Shown: piece after piece, positions 52,501 through 63,629 of the stretch | Numbering within the stretch: position 1 is the first letter of the stretch | Layout: the number at the start of each line of letters is the position of its first letter | DNA from: Himantopus leucocephalus | Lineage: Eukaryota; Chordata; Aves; Charadriiformes; Recurvirostridae | DNA length: 64,000 nt | Direction of reading: 5' to 3' | NCBI GenBank assembly: GCA_003993805.1 | Contig: RSEF01000012.1 | Coordinates: forward strand, 4,761,948 to 4,825,947 | Notes under the pieces: model-generated | The model's input: the letters and a program-made list of their open reading frames with translations, nothing else | Databases searched by the model: none | What the model was told of the DNA's origin: nothing | Position numbers and translations under genes: made by a program

Positions 52501-52596
52501 CCAATTTCATTGCTATGAGACATGAATGAGAGGTTGTCTTCTGCACTTGTTACCTCTGAAATCACCATAAAAAAAATGTGATCAAACAGCCAAAAG
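49590..52596. other. single-copy non-coding stretch with one signal-peptide-like open frame
   Basis: Apart from the frame at 51443-51655, I see only short open frames and A or T runs. No repeat family is recognised before the CR1 copy. Confidence 0.5.
51443..51655 (+). CDS. small open frame with signal-peptide-like N-terminus
   Basis: ATG at 51443 opens 70 codons to TAG at 51653-51655; the same frame is already open upstream for about 48 codons. The N-terminal part, MQARLFYFCLLMSTTATAVS after a short polar lead, has the basic, hydrophobic and small-residue pattern of a secretion signal. The rest (EFTIATIQEHHRSWFPAG onward) has no cysteines and no known domain. No acceptor or Kozak context supports it clearly, and open frames of this size are expected by chance. 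I recognise no family. Confidence 0.12.
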   Translation: MDRQDKKMSSPMQARLFYFCLLMSTTATAVSVNSEFTIATIQEHHRSWFPAGAIGSTWGLESIFLLHEDL

Positions 52597-52637
52597 AATC
52601 ACAGAATGATAGGGGTTGGAAGGGACCTCTGGAGATC

Positions 52638-52737
52638 NNNNNNNNNNNNNNNNNNNNNNNNNNNNNNNNNNNNNNNNNNNNNNNNNNNNNNNNNNNNNNN
52701 NNNNNNNNNNNNNNNNNNNNNNNNNNNNNNNNNNNNN
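52638..52737. other. assembly gap (100 N) inside CR1
   Basis: Exactly 100 N between the CR1 3' terminus and the ORF2 linker. The missing part of the element suggests a true size well above 100 bases, unless the copy carries an internal deletion. Confidence 0.97.
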
Positions 52738-52740
52738 TTT

Positions 52741-53726
52741 AATTCCAAGGAGGCCTTGGCTTTCCTCATTTCATCCCTGCGTACTCTGACAGCATTCTTG
52801 TAATCTTCCCAAGTGGTCAGTCCCTACTTCCACATACTGTAAACTTCCTTCTTCCACTTCAGCTTTTTCAGAAGCTCCCTGCTCAACCATGCAGGTCTCC
52901 TGCTTCCTTTGCCTGATTTCTTGCTCTTAGGGATGCACTGATACTGAGCTTGGAGGAAGCTTGAATACCAACCAGCTCTCTTGAGCCCCCCCACCCTCTA
53001 AAGCTCTAACCCATGGGATTTCTCCAAGCAGTTTCTTGAAGAGATTGAAGTTAGCCCTCCTGAAATCCAAGGTTGCAATCCTACTTGTAGTTTTATGCAT
53101 AGTACACTTAATCCTGAACTCTACCTTCTCATGATCACTACAGCTAAGGCTGCCCCCAACCTTGATGTCCTCCACCAGTCCCTCTTTGTTCGTCAGTACT
53201 AGGTCCAGTAGTACACCTCTCCTTGTGGAGTCCTTCACTACCTGAGTCAAAAAGTTATCGTCAATACACTGGAGGAACCGCCTGGACTGTACATGCCTAG
53301 CTCTGTAGCCTTCCCAGCAGCTATCAGGGTGACTGAAGGCCCCCATGAGAACCAAGGCCTGTGATTGTGAGGTGACTCTCAGCTGTCAGAAGAAGGCCTC
53401 ATCAACTTCTCCATCCCGAACAGGTGGCCTATAAGAAACACCCACAACAGTGCCTCTCATATTAGCCTGACCCTTAATCCTCACCCACAGGCTCTCAACT
53501 CACTCTTCATCCCCCCCAGGGAGAGCTCGATACATTCCAGTCGCTTTCTCACATAAACAGCAACTCCACCACCTCGCCTTGCTGGCCTATCTTTCCTAAA
53601 GAGAACATAGCCATCCATGACAGTGTTCCAGTTGTGAGCTATCACACCATGTCTCAGTAACTGCAATGAGATCATGGCCCTGCGACCGCACGCAGAACTC
53701 TAATTCTTCTTGTTTATTCGCCATGC
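52741..53726 (-). pseudogene. CR1 ORF2 endonuclease domain, decayed
   Basis: In order on the minus strand: NKQEELEFCVRSQGHDLI and the ETW motif. After a 2-base deletion near 53642 the frame changes to WNTVMDGYVLFRKDRPARRG with GGGVAVYVRK. Later come VRIKGQANMRGTVVGVSYRPP, then an in-frame TGA near 53390 where the family has a sense codon. Then follow LMGAFSHPD, SRRFLQCIDDNFLTQVV, LLDLVLTNKEGLVEDIKVGG and SCSDHEKVEFRI. After another frame break the linker block follows (PAWLSRELLKKLKWKKEVY-like). The domain is an APE-type endonuclease that nicks target DNA. Here the conserved Asp of the GDFN-type motif is Ala (GAF), although SDH is kept. Frameshifts, the stop and the lost catalytic residue show a dead copy. 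Confidence 0.9.
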
Positions 53727-54024
53727 TGTGTGAACAGAAAAAGAAGGAAGTACCAAAATATTTTGACGATAACTGTCATTGGTCAGAGTATGTGGGATTA
53801 CAGTGCCTCCAGAAGATGAGATTTTCTACCATGGAGGGTGGGTCAATATCTGTTTTCTTCTTCAGCTTGGCATTTTCTAATACTGATTAGGTCTTGTCAC
53901 TTGCCCCTTTTCCTCGGTCACTTCTAACTGCTGAAAGTACGAGAGAAGGAAAAAAACTACAAAAAATGGGATTTCCCATTCCATCTCACATGATTTTCAA
54001 ATGCTTCAACTTTGATTCTTGCAG

Positions 54025-54176
54025 TAACAATAGCTTATAATTGTGGAGTTATTTCAGCCAAATACATTAGTGTGCATTAAATCCTTCAATCTCTTATAGG
54101 TCCTCGGGGGATGCTGCAGACAATGTGTTTCACGGATGGGTAAACTGAAGCTGTGGAAGGCAAGCTGTACAGTTGA
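54025..54176 (+). mobile_element. probable MIR SINE fragment
   Basis: AACAATAGCTTATAATTG opens the fragment. Then come GTGCATTAAATCCTTCAATC, TTATAGGTCCTC, and finally CACGGATGGGTAAACTGAAG with CTGTGGAAGGCAAG. These follow the MIR order (ACAATAGCTAAC, TTTAATCCTCACAAC, TATGAGGTA, ACAGATGAGGAAACTGAGG, GCACAGAGAGGTTAAG). The identification is by eye and the copy is diverged, as expected for an element older than the bird radiation. Confidence 0.5.
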
Positions 54177-54993
54177 GATTATAATGCCAGTATCTTAGGT
54201 TTCTGCTCCTTTCTGGGACTTGAATTCCTTTCAGACCATGAAGTAGATTGAGGGGAAAAAGCCTTGCCTTTCGCACTTTTAGAGGTAGTTTGTATTTGTA
54301 ATACTAAATACCATAAACAACAGGGCAATGCAGAGCAAAATGCAGTGAGAAGCAAAGGCATAGAACATTGACTTAAAAATCTACCTCAGCACCAGAAAGC
54401 AGAAGAGTATTTCCCTGCTGTTTCATTTTGACTTGATTTGACAACCTCATTTCATCCTAACGTCACAGGAAATCACAGTCCAATTTTTCTGTGGCATAGT
54501 GTTAGATATAAAGAGCCCTATATATGTTTTGCATGTTTTGCTTCAGAATAGAACAGAGTTAACGTTTATAGGCTTTGCCTAGCAGGAGCTGCCTAGAGCA
54601 CCAAAACTGCCTGTTAAGTCCCTTCCCAATTAAAACAAAAATGGATAGGTTGTACTATTCCTGTGTTCTTTTGCCTTTTCACTTGACTGAGCATTACTGG
54701 ATGCTGTCTCTCTGTCAGTCACATTTCATCTTATCCTTTTGCCTCTAGCCCTTTTGGTCTAGAATTGATTTTCTCACCACTTTAAGCAGAAACTGTGAGA
54801 TCTCTATATTGGCGCATTTCTTAGAGCTTTATACAGTAGTGGCAGTGGGTTGCATCCTACATGCAGCTGCTGAATATCTTTATTCCCCTCTTGAAGACAA
54901 CGGAAGTTACAGACGCTCAATAATTTCAGCGGATGTTCACAATTTTGCATAATCAAATCCATTTTTGATGCTTCTAGCAAATGTTTCCATGAA

Positions 54994-55071
54994 TGTGTAC
55001 GCATATGTATGTATAAATACATATCAATGTGTGCAGGCTTGTGTGCATCTGCATGTATATATGCACATGTT
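54994..55071. repeat. TG/TA/CA-rich alternating stretch
   Basis: Repeated ATGTGTAC, GTATGTATAAATACATAT and GTATATATGCACATG units give a degenerate purine-pyrimidine alternating microsatellite. Confidence 0.65.
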
Positions 55072-58000
55072 TTCCGACTGGAAAATTTTGCTGTATAAAT
55101 AAGTTTGTCTCTCAGCCGTGGGAAAAATGTTAAAAGCTCTCAGTCCTTCAAACAAAACTTAACAAAACCGCATTCCAATCATATTCTGTCAGTGTATTTT
55201 CTAAATAACTAAAATAACCTCTGATTTAATTTGTGATGTGAACAGAATAACTAATTTCTACACCATCCTTCATGTGAGTAGCTCAAAGTCCCTGTGTTGC
55301 AGTAGTTAGTTTGTTCAGGTAAACTGTGCCTTAGACGCTTGGGATGCTTCCCTTCCTGCTGAAGTCCGTTCCGTTCCCTAACACAACCAGGGATTACAGT
55401 GTTGTTATGGCTTCCCTTTGATACGTTAGAGAAGCTCTGGGATTTTAGGTGGTTTCAACACTGTGAAGGGAAGTAGAAGACAGAAGCTAAAGGGCAGAAA
55501 TGAACTAATATCCCTCCTGGTATTGAGTTAAATAGCCCAGGACAGTACACCCTTACAGTTAGAGTGGGACCGCATCCATCCCTGCATGTAGATATAGGGA
55601 TTTATTCACATAGAATCCTTTAAAGAAGTGGGTCCAGGACAGAGTGAGGATTTGGGGTTTATGTCCACTTCAAAACCATGGTGATTTACTCAAATATTTG
55701 AAGTAAAGGAAAAGTGAAAGCAGTTTTTTCTCTGTTTGAATGCCTACATTCTCACACCAGTATGTATAGGTCATACTAGTGCAGGGTACCATATATGACA
55801 GAGGTTCTGCAAGGAACCAGTAAGGTAAATACAATCCAAATGGGTCAGAGACAGGCAGCAACACGGGGTAACACAGAGAACCTGACTTGCACATACGTTT
55901 CAGTAGGGGATTCCAAGGGAATAGCCTCTATGTGGAAAGTGCCCTTAGGATGATGTCCTTGAGCTTTTGGCTTAGTAAATAAAGAGAAAAGATAGAAAAA
56001 CAAGCAAGGAACATATCTTCCCATCATTACATGGTGCAAACTGGTGTGTCAAACACAAGGAATGCTAAGAAAACAAGAGGCAAGAGGAATCTTTCTTTTT
56101 CTCCCATAATTTACAGTGATTTTTGCACTAACTGACATACAGTGTATCAAACAAGAGTGGTGGTTGTGCCTTGAGCTTTCAAGATCATCTCATTCTTGCT
56201 GCCAGAAGCAGTAATAGCCCATTCCGGCTCAACGCTAATTAATACCTTCTAGCTACAGCAAGAGTGGCAGAAAGAACAGCTCCTGGCTAGACCTGTGTGT
56301 GTATATATGAAACAGCGCCTGGGTATGTGTGTAAAACACAGATTGCTTGTGTGTGCAGATAAATGCATATATAGTTTTAAAAATGCCACATTTTGTGGAA
56401 CTTGCAGATACGAGCGACAGAGCAGGCAGAAAGATTTGCTGGTATGTTGTGAAAAGAATAACGCAAGTATCTCAGAAGTCACGTCCATTGCTTGAAAGCA
56501 TGTGCAACTGCTCTCCAGCAAGAAATGTTTGCTGTATTTGGCAGCTGATTTATCTGTGTCCCGCTGTTTGACAGCGCTCACCCAAGTTAGAACACTTTCC
56601 CATACATTTGTTCTAGATTTGTCATTTTGACATGCAATAGCACCCTTTGAGTGGTATGTGGAGTCTTCTCTCAAGAATGAGTGAAGATTTCTGTGGGCAG
56701 CCAGAGAGACTGTTGGGGAGGATCACTTTTGTTTATTGACTTCTCAGTGTGCTGAGGCTCAGCAATGCCAAAGGAAAAATATTACCAAGGGTAACAAAGG
56801 TTTGTTGAACAAAGTGTATTTCCCTCAACTTCATGTTCCTTTCTTCAGTTCTGCATGTAACTCTCATCACTTATTTTGTTTATAGTTAATGCCACAGGGA
56901 TTTGGGCCTTACATTGGTACTACTGTGTAAACTTCATCGCTCTAATGAAATCTTGATGCTGCACAATAATTTCAAGCATCTCTGGATAATAGAGCAGAAC
57001 AAACTGTCCTCTCCCAGTTAAGATGAGTAGCAACAGGGTTTTTCTAGAATCAAATATGTTAACTGCAGTGACTCTTATCTTGTAATCACAATTTCTAGTT
57101 ACAATCACTCTGCTTACAGAAATCTTATAAAAATGATCTGAAGATAGTAGGTAAATATTTGAAAATAAAATCCCTGATAAACAACAACAAAATCTAAAGA
57201 CTGCAGTTGAGAATGCTTATATGCTTCTAGTAGGTGTTTCTGTGCATTAATCTCTTTCAAAATGCATTTTCTGAAGAAAACTGTAACACTGATACATATA
57301 TTTTCCCTTTCACTACAAATGTACTTCCTACTGTAGCAGCTTATTGTTTGGCTAGACATCATGAAACGCCGAGGCAGATCATCATTAGTCCTGAAAATTT
57401 TTTTAAAACATTCTTCCCCACTTCTTACTATGTAAGGCTAGAGTCAGTACGCGTTTTGATTTCTGAGGGATGGTATTGTCTTATGCTGTGTAAATATTTT
57501 TAAATATTTATTAAATAGATTTGTAAATACTGTAATAGACCAGGAGCTTTTGTTCTATAGCACATTTAAGAAAACTAAAATTTCTCATACCTTAGCATCA
57601 CAGAAAAATCTTCAGAGTTTAGGTGCAGCATGTCTTGCAGTTGCTTATGACCATACAACCATGGCTTTTTCCACTTCAGGAAAGAGCAGCTGTAAGACAA
57701 ATGCTCCCTTACCTTTTTTCTTTTTTCCACCTGAAAATTCACCTCATGCAACTGACGCAACTTCCCTTTTTAGCAGTGAAAGATTTATCTCTTTTGATAC
57801 CGGTCTAACAATTGCTTCAGCAGCCCATACCATCAGCACAGCTTGACTTGGCACCAATCATGCCATTAGGTGAAGTCACAATTGACCTCTTTCATGTACT
57901 GAAAGAAATTCGTTAATAAATTATCTCAGGCAGACCGGGTAAGATTTGTCTCACTTAATTTTACAATATAAATGTTTCTATATCAGATAGTCAACAAGGC

Positions 58001-59274
58001 TTTCTTTGCAAGGAATAAATGGTCTTTTTCATGGCAGGTTTTCATTGGACCTATTTTAGACATGAATCAGGATGATAGGAATTGTCTCTGAGACTCTATT
58101 AAAGTATTTAGACTAGGTTTCCACTGACTATAAAGGGATCCTGGGTGATTCTTTGCATGGAGATTACTATATCTAGTCAGATAAATGCCATCATTTGTCT
58201 CAGAAGTAGCATCTTGCATTCCCTTTGCTGCATATATGAACGAGAAATGCCTTTGGTCTGGAGAAAGTAAAAACTGAGTTTCCATGACAGATACATTGTT
58301 TCTCCTAGGGTTAGTTGTTTCACATGTGGGTCTCATGATCCCCAGATGGTATGAAACTAATGAACGACCAAAAAAAGCCACAAAAAACCACGAAAGCACA
58401 AGTGAGTCACAGAGGCATGAGAGTAATCACCTAACACCTTTAGTATTTTTATTGATGAAACCTGCCTATGCAATTGCCATGGCTGCTTTCAACTGATGTA
58501 CACCCTGCTCTCACAGATCATAGGTCACTTAATCCAAAATCCTGCCCTCTGTAACTCTGTATTTCATGGGTTTGTTCAGAGTTTGAGTTTGTTCATGAAA
58601 ACCTTTTATAGAAGGGGAAAAAATTGTACTCAAAAATAGGAACTGTAAGAATGATTGTTTTGTGCCCTGAGAAACAGCCTTTCCCCAGGCAGCATCTATT
58701 CTATTATCTCTGACCCCATACAAAGTTCAGCATATATTACAATATCTCTAAAACTTAAAATGCTCCAGAGTCACTAGCAGTTCAGTTAAAGTTCATCTTG
58801 TGGCAACTTGAACAATATACTATAAAATAAAAAATAGCTCCCGTCCTTTCACAGTTTACAGTCCTTAAGGGACATTAGGATTTAAGTACCAGTTTCAGAC
58901 GCAAATTTTTAAAATATCCTTTTTCCTTTAGCTGATTCTCGGACCTTTCATTAGGTCATCCATTAGGTCATGTATCCTCCTTCGTGTCCCACAGAAAATA
59001 CCATTTTTCACTGCCTATCTCTAATTAATTGTCAAGCCAGCAGACACAATATTCCCAAATTAGAAAGGTAGGTGTTTTTTTTAGTTTTATTTTACGTTAA
59101 ATTATAGCATTTAAATTTTCATCCAAATTAAGTAATACATTTACTGCACTTTTTTCCTAAGCCATGCAGTGAAAGAAGAGAAATGCTGTTGCCTATGCTG
59201 AAACACTTTAGGTGTCCAGCTTCACCTGGAGCCTCCACCCACGTTCTCTGCCCATGGGCCCAGGAGCCCCATGA

Positions 59275-59366
59275 CAGGGCGCTTAGGGACATGGTTTAGT
59301 GGTGGACTTGGCAGTTGGACTCAATGATGCTAAGGGTCTTTTTCAACCTAAATAATTCTATGATGC
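59275..59366 (+). mobile_element. CR1 LINE 3' terminal fragment, plus strand
   Basis: GACATGGTTTAGTGGTGGAC, CAGTTGGACTCAATGATG, GGGTCTTTTTCAACCTAAAT and ATTCTATGATG are the classical end of CR1, including the terminal ATTCTATG-like unit. Only the 3' tail is present, so the copy is severely 5'-truncated. The GC-rich sequence just upstream (59221-59274) may be an extension of the same element. Confidence 0.9.
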
Positions 59367-59528
59367 TATTTAAGCTCATCTTAGGCATAGGAGCTGTGGC
59401 TTGTTAGGAGTATGAATTCCCAGCTTAGTCACAGCTGTGCCTAAGCCAGGCAATGGCCCTGTTCATCTTTGCTTGTTAAACTCGCTTCCTAGCTTGATCT
59501 CACACCTGCCTCATCACCATGAACTTAC

Positions 59529-59723
59529 CTGATTATCTGGTGTCTTGGTTGACTGTCTGCCATCCACAGGTCTGCCCTGCTTGTCTCGCTCAGGTGCTGT
59601 GAGGCTGCCCCCTGGCTGGTGAGGCCCCTGCCCTGCTGGCTGTGTTATCCCTGTGGGCTCCTAGCTCTTCGGGAGCAGCTGGGCGTCGCTGTGCACTGAT
59701 GCTCTGGATGTCGAGTGTCATCT
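59529..59723 (-). other. candidate non-coding exon in GC-rich patch
   Basis: On the minus strand TTTCTCTTGTTATAG precedes 59723, and a consensus donor ATCAG|GTAAGT follows 59529, giving a 195-bp segment. An ATG two bases in opens about 43 codons to a TGA near 59600; all three frames have stops, so it is not an internal coding exon. The patch is the most GC- and CpG-rich in its surroundings. On the plus strand a second donor (CACAG|GTAAGA, intron from 59746) lies across the same patch, so the transcribed strand is uncertain. It may be a non-coding RNA exon or chance. Confidence 0.22.
59604..59619 (-). promoter_or_regulatory. CTCF-like motif
   Basis: On the minus strand the sequence is CCAGCCAGGGGGCAG. 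The CTCF core is usually written CCASYAGRKGGCRS, and 12 of 14 positions agree. This is a motif match only; occupancy cannot be read from sequence. Confidence 0.35.
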
Positions 59724-59745
59724 CTATAACAAGAGAAAGACACAG

Positions 59746-62700
59746 GTAAGAACTATACAGAAAACTTTCTAGTAGAAGCTCTACTAAGGCAAACAAACAA
59801 AAAATCTTTTGGGTAAAACTAGGTGAAGGCTAGGTAGTTTCAGCTTAATGCATACAGGATTGTAAGCAACATGTATAAACTGTTACTTTTCAGTTCCATC
59901 TCTTAGAGATACTGGTGCCTTCTACAACAGGATAAGCTAGGAACTCTAGTAACTATTCTGAATAATGTTGCCATTGCAAATACCTCTGGTGTATCCAGGC
60001 TAGATCAAGGCCACTGAGAAGAAGCCTCTGGTGACCATGCTCCGTGTGACTTTGCTGTAGGCCAGGTCTGAAGAGGGAACCTCAGTATTTGAATTGGTTT
60101 GATCACATATAAACATATGGGCTTACTGAAAGAAAAGGTTTCTCTTAGTGACAGCGATGAGTGTGGTGAATGTAACCTGCCTGCTGTTAGAGCTTACTGT
60201 CCCTCTGTGTTTGAGCATAAAATCCCTGTGCCTGAAGGGAGGCAGCAGATCTGCTTGAGGGGAGGCAGCTCTCTAGCCTTTCTGCAGCACAGAGATGTGC
60301 AGGATGTTTGCTGATGTCCCTAATATCTCAAAAACACTCAGTATGGATTGCATGTATGCTGACTGGCACTGCCTCAGTTTGTTGTCTGGAAGATCATCAT
60401 CAGTTACTGTGAAGAAGGTTACTGGCAGTTAGAAAGAAGTGAGTGTTTGAAGGAAGAAGAGAGGAAACCTGTTCTGAAGGATGAAGTTCAATTTCTATTG
60501 GAAGTCTATTAGATTCCTCAGATTCCTCTCTCCAGCTTGAAAACTTCTCACATCTTTCATCTTATTGCAAATTTAATAGACTTTTCCAAAAGTTTGACCC
60601 CTTATGACGGTTCTCTACCTTCCCTCCCTTTAATGTACAAAGCTCATATTAACCTCTGTGGGATTTCTGTATTGTGGCTTACATAATAGTTTTCCAGTAT
60701 TTGATTTCTCAGAACATATAAAAAAGGAGAGCAAAACCAGATCTATTTGAAGTAGTTGAGGGGGGGAGTTTGTTTGTTTCCACTGGAAAAGAAATTAAAC
60801 AGGAGAAAGGGAAAGAATTAATAAAGAGGAGAGAGGCAGGGAAAAAGAAAGGAAAAGAGCCACCTGAAAGAGTACTATACTGAATTTGAAACTGTACTGC
60901 TAAGCCTTGCAGAGCAATTTCAGAAGTCTTCTACAAAGAAAGTTAGTTTGATGAGCAAGAATTATTTTTTTGTGTTTGATAGATATGAGCTGGTCTGTAT
61001 CAGTAATTCACGTGTATCTACCTATTTCTGGCATACAGTTTAAAGCCACAATGACACATGGTGTAGACAGCTCTCCAGATCCTGTACTGGGAGCAGGCAG
61101 CCTTCCAATGCAAACAAGGAGCTTTAAGTAGTGGTGATTAATTCATCAACTCAACAAACTGGAAAGCTGGATCTCACTGAATGGCTCATTAACCTAAACC
61201 ATATTAAGCTGCTAACACTAGTTAAAGTCACATATAATAGTGACTGACACTAAAGGGAACACCAACTGGCACATTTGCCCCTTATTCACTCCTTAAATAC
61301 TTGTGCCTGAACAATCTGATGAAGCACAGAGGGGTACATAGGCTAGCTCGGAGAGGCCCCCTCAGGAACGCACAGAAACTAAAGTTCAGGCTTTCATCTC
61401 TGCAAAGCAGAGCAACATCAGATATGCTGTGAATAGTGATATCAGATGCACATAAAATTCCCAGGAGATCAGAAAATGCCACATGTCAATCAAGCACGTC
61501 TCTACCCCCGATACACAACTATGTCTGAAACAGGGCTTGAATTAGAAACCTGTGAGACTTATGGCATTTCTGTTCTTCCCTTAACTGTGGCCAGAACAGT
61601 AAGGAAGAGCTGGTTAGCCACGTTAATTAGTGATTATTCCAGTTCCTATCCATGTCTCTGTTCTAGCAGATATAAGCCATTGCTCAGGGCAGAATGCCGG
61701 TTCTTCTGCAATTATTTCTTTACCACTCCTGTTTGCAGCTGAGTTGATACAAGAGTTGACAAGTGGTATATCCTTTTGGTACATAATTGAACTGAAATGC
61801 AGTTTAAAATAAGTTCTTCTAGAACACCTCTTGGAACAGCTTCTAGAGTTGTTTTGTGTACTAGATTTTCCATAGACCTGATTGTTTAGGACAATGAATT
61901 TTCTTTATTTAAACTGAGAATCCTGTATGTTTGTCTTCTGTCCCTTTGGATAAACACTGCTTCTGTGTCATGAGGGAAGTTTAAAAACGTTCTATTTGCC
62001 TTTTTTTGCTTCTGTTTTACTTCAGCATTTTTTTTTTTTATTCCTATTGGGAAAATCTAATTACAAATACTATTTCTTTCTCCAACTGTACTGGTTCAGT
62101 GTGTGCAGAATTAGATGTGGGTGTCCCGTTAACAGTAGTGGAAAATTTACACCTTAGCGTCCTTTCCCATCAAGCTGCAATTTGTTCGGTCCTTTTGACT
62201 CTTCCTGTCCATAAACTCTTTGCTTTACTACTTAGCATTCCAAAACTCGGCTACCTGAAGATTAGTAGCTTACTCACCATAGTTAAATTGAATTTGCGAC
62301 TACATACGCTTGTAGTTAGCTGAACTGCAGGCTTGCACACAGAATTCTGCTATCTTCTTTTGACATAATATGCTGCTTACATTAGCAAAATCCCTGCTGT
62401 CATACCACCAGTCATTCTTTCCAATACTGCTTATTGCCCCCCTGCCTTTTTTTATCTCTTATTCTTTCTTCTGAATAAAGCAATGTTTGCCCACCAGCAG
62501 ACTTCATTTAAATGGGTAGGATATCAGGTTTGTTCATGTTTTCAGCTACCATTTAAAATAAATTCAGTGAAGTTATTGCCTGACTGTAAATGATTGCAAT
62601 TAGTTCTGCACTGTGTTCTGGTTATCAGGACTTTTGCTCACTGCCTTTTAATCGAGTGCAGCAGTCTCTCCACAACTAGGCTCTTTGGATAACCACTTGT

Positions 62701-63611
62701 GAGCAGTATTTGTCTAAATCCAACTCAGTTTCTCTAATTCAGCAGCCAGTGTTGGAAGTGGCTTGAAGATACCCTTCTATTTTACAGATTAGGCTCTGAT
62801 CTAGCACCTGCTGACTTACACAAACTGTGTGGTTTTCTTCTCTTGCCAGCAATTTCAAGGCAATATAAATTTCCAGTAATATGATTCTCAAGATAAATCT
62901 GTGGAGGTTCTCACCATTATTCTCTAACTAGAATTCTTTGGTCTTTCAGCAAGTGAAGGTGGACAAAGGAGCTTTCCATACATTACACCTCATGTTGGGG
63001 GGGTGTGGGAAAAGAAATTGCAGGTTCACTTAGGTTAACAACTGATAAAATATGAACTTCCTTCTGTCAGTCATCAAAATACTTTGAGCAAGACTGAAAG
63101 GCAAATGGATAAACAAAGCCAACATCTGTATCTAATTATTCTATGAAAGCAAGAAGAGTTAAAAAAACAAGAACCAAACTGCACAGGAACAGCAGATCTA
63201 TTGGCAGGATGATGCTTTTCTGTCCCCATTCGCCCTGCAATGAGACAGTTTCCTGGCAATTCAAGTCACTGTGGGATTGATACTGCTTGTCAACATTGAA
63301 TGGAAAATGCAAACATTTGCAGTCAAACTGCATTTTTGTTTGGTTCTATGGGTGACTTACTGCAGTTTCCATGTAACAACGTCCCCTTCATCATGAAGGA
63401 TTTAGGGGTACTTTTGGCAGGTTGTCCTACAACAGTGCTTTGTTCTCTGCTAAGTCCAGATGTGTCTCTGTAAACGTGGTATGCAATGTGGAGAAAGAAA
63501 GAGTGTGATTCAGAGCGATTTATTTTTCCCCTCTTACTCCCCATCTGCTGTCTTTCTTTCAGTACAGAGGATAATGCAAGATTCTATTCTGCATCAAAGA
63601 ACATTCCAAAT
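59746..63611. other. single-copy non-coding stretch, one purine tract
   Basis: 60784-60860 is a nearly pure A/G tract. Otherwise the stretch is AT-rich with short unrecognised open frames (up to about 105 codons at 62006-62323, pyrimidine-rich). I see no recognisable repeat or RNA gene. Confidence 0.5.
60784..60860 (+). repeat. polypurine tract
   Basis: Long A/G-only runs (GGAGAAAGGGAAAGAATTA, AAGAGGAGAGAGG, GGGAAAAAGAAAGGAAAAGAG) broken by few pyrimidines. Such tracts may form triplex DNA. Confidence 0.7.
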
Positions 63612-63629
63612 GTATTCCCTGGGGAATAC
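63612..63629. promoter_or_regulatory. perfect EBF/COE-type palindrome
   Basis: GTATTCCC-TG-GGGAATAC is an 18-bp palindrome apart from the two central bases. Its core ATTCCCTGGGGAAT fits the EBF (COE) consensus ATTCCCNNGGGAAT at every position. Binding is not shown. The site is isolated, with no promoter signal nearby. Confidence 0.45.

Larger units (their letters stand above)
52597..53732 (-). mobile_element. CR1 LINE retrotransposon, minus strand, with gap
   Basis: The left end is the reverse complement of the CR1 3' terminus (AATCACAGAATGATAGGGG, then TTGGAAGGGACCTC). To the right of the N gap, the minus strand encodes CR1 ORF2 from the start of the endonuclease (MANKQEELEF) to the linker before the reverse transcriptase. 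Nothing of the reverse transcriptase is visible. In an intact element more than 1.5 kb would lie between the linker and the 3' end, so this part is either hidden in the nominal 100-N gap or deleted. The 5' side stops near 53732 in the usual truncated manner. Confidence 0.93.
53733..59274. other. single-copy non-coding stretch with MIR-like fragment
   Basis: Besides the MIR-like piece at 54025 and the TG/TA-rich stretch at 54994, I see only unremarkable AT-rich DNA. A 141-codon minus-strand frame (56249-56674) shows no known domain. A 12-bp tandem duplication (CATTAGGTCATC) lies at about 58949. Confidence 0.5.

Noticed and set aside
56249..56674. 141-codon minus-strand open frame
   Set aside because: Cys/Ser-rich translation without domain landmarks; two plus-strand frames overlap it. 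Consistent with chance.
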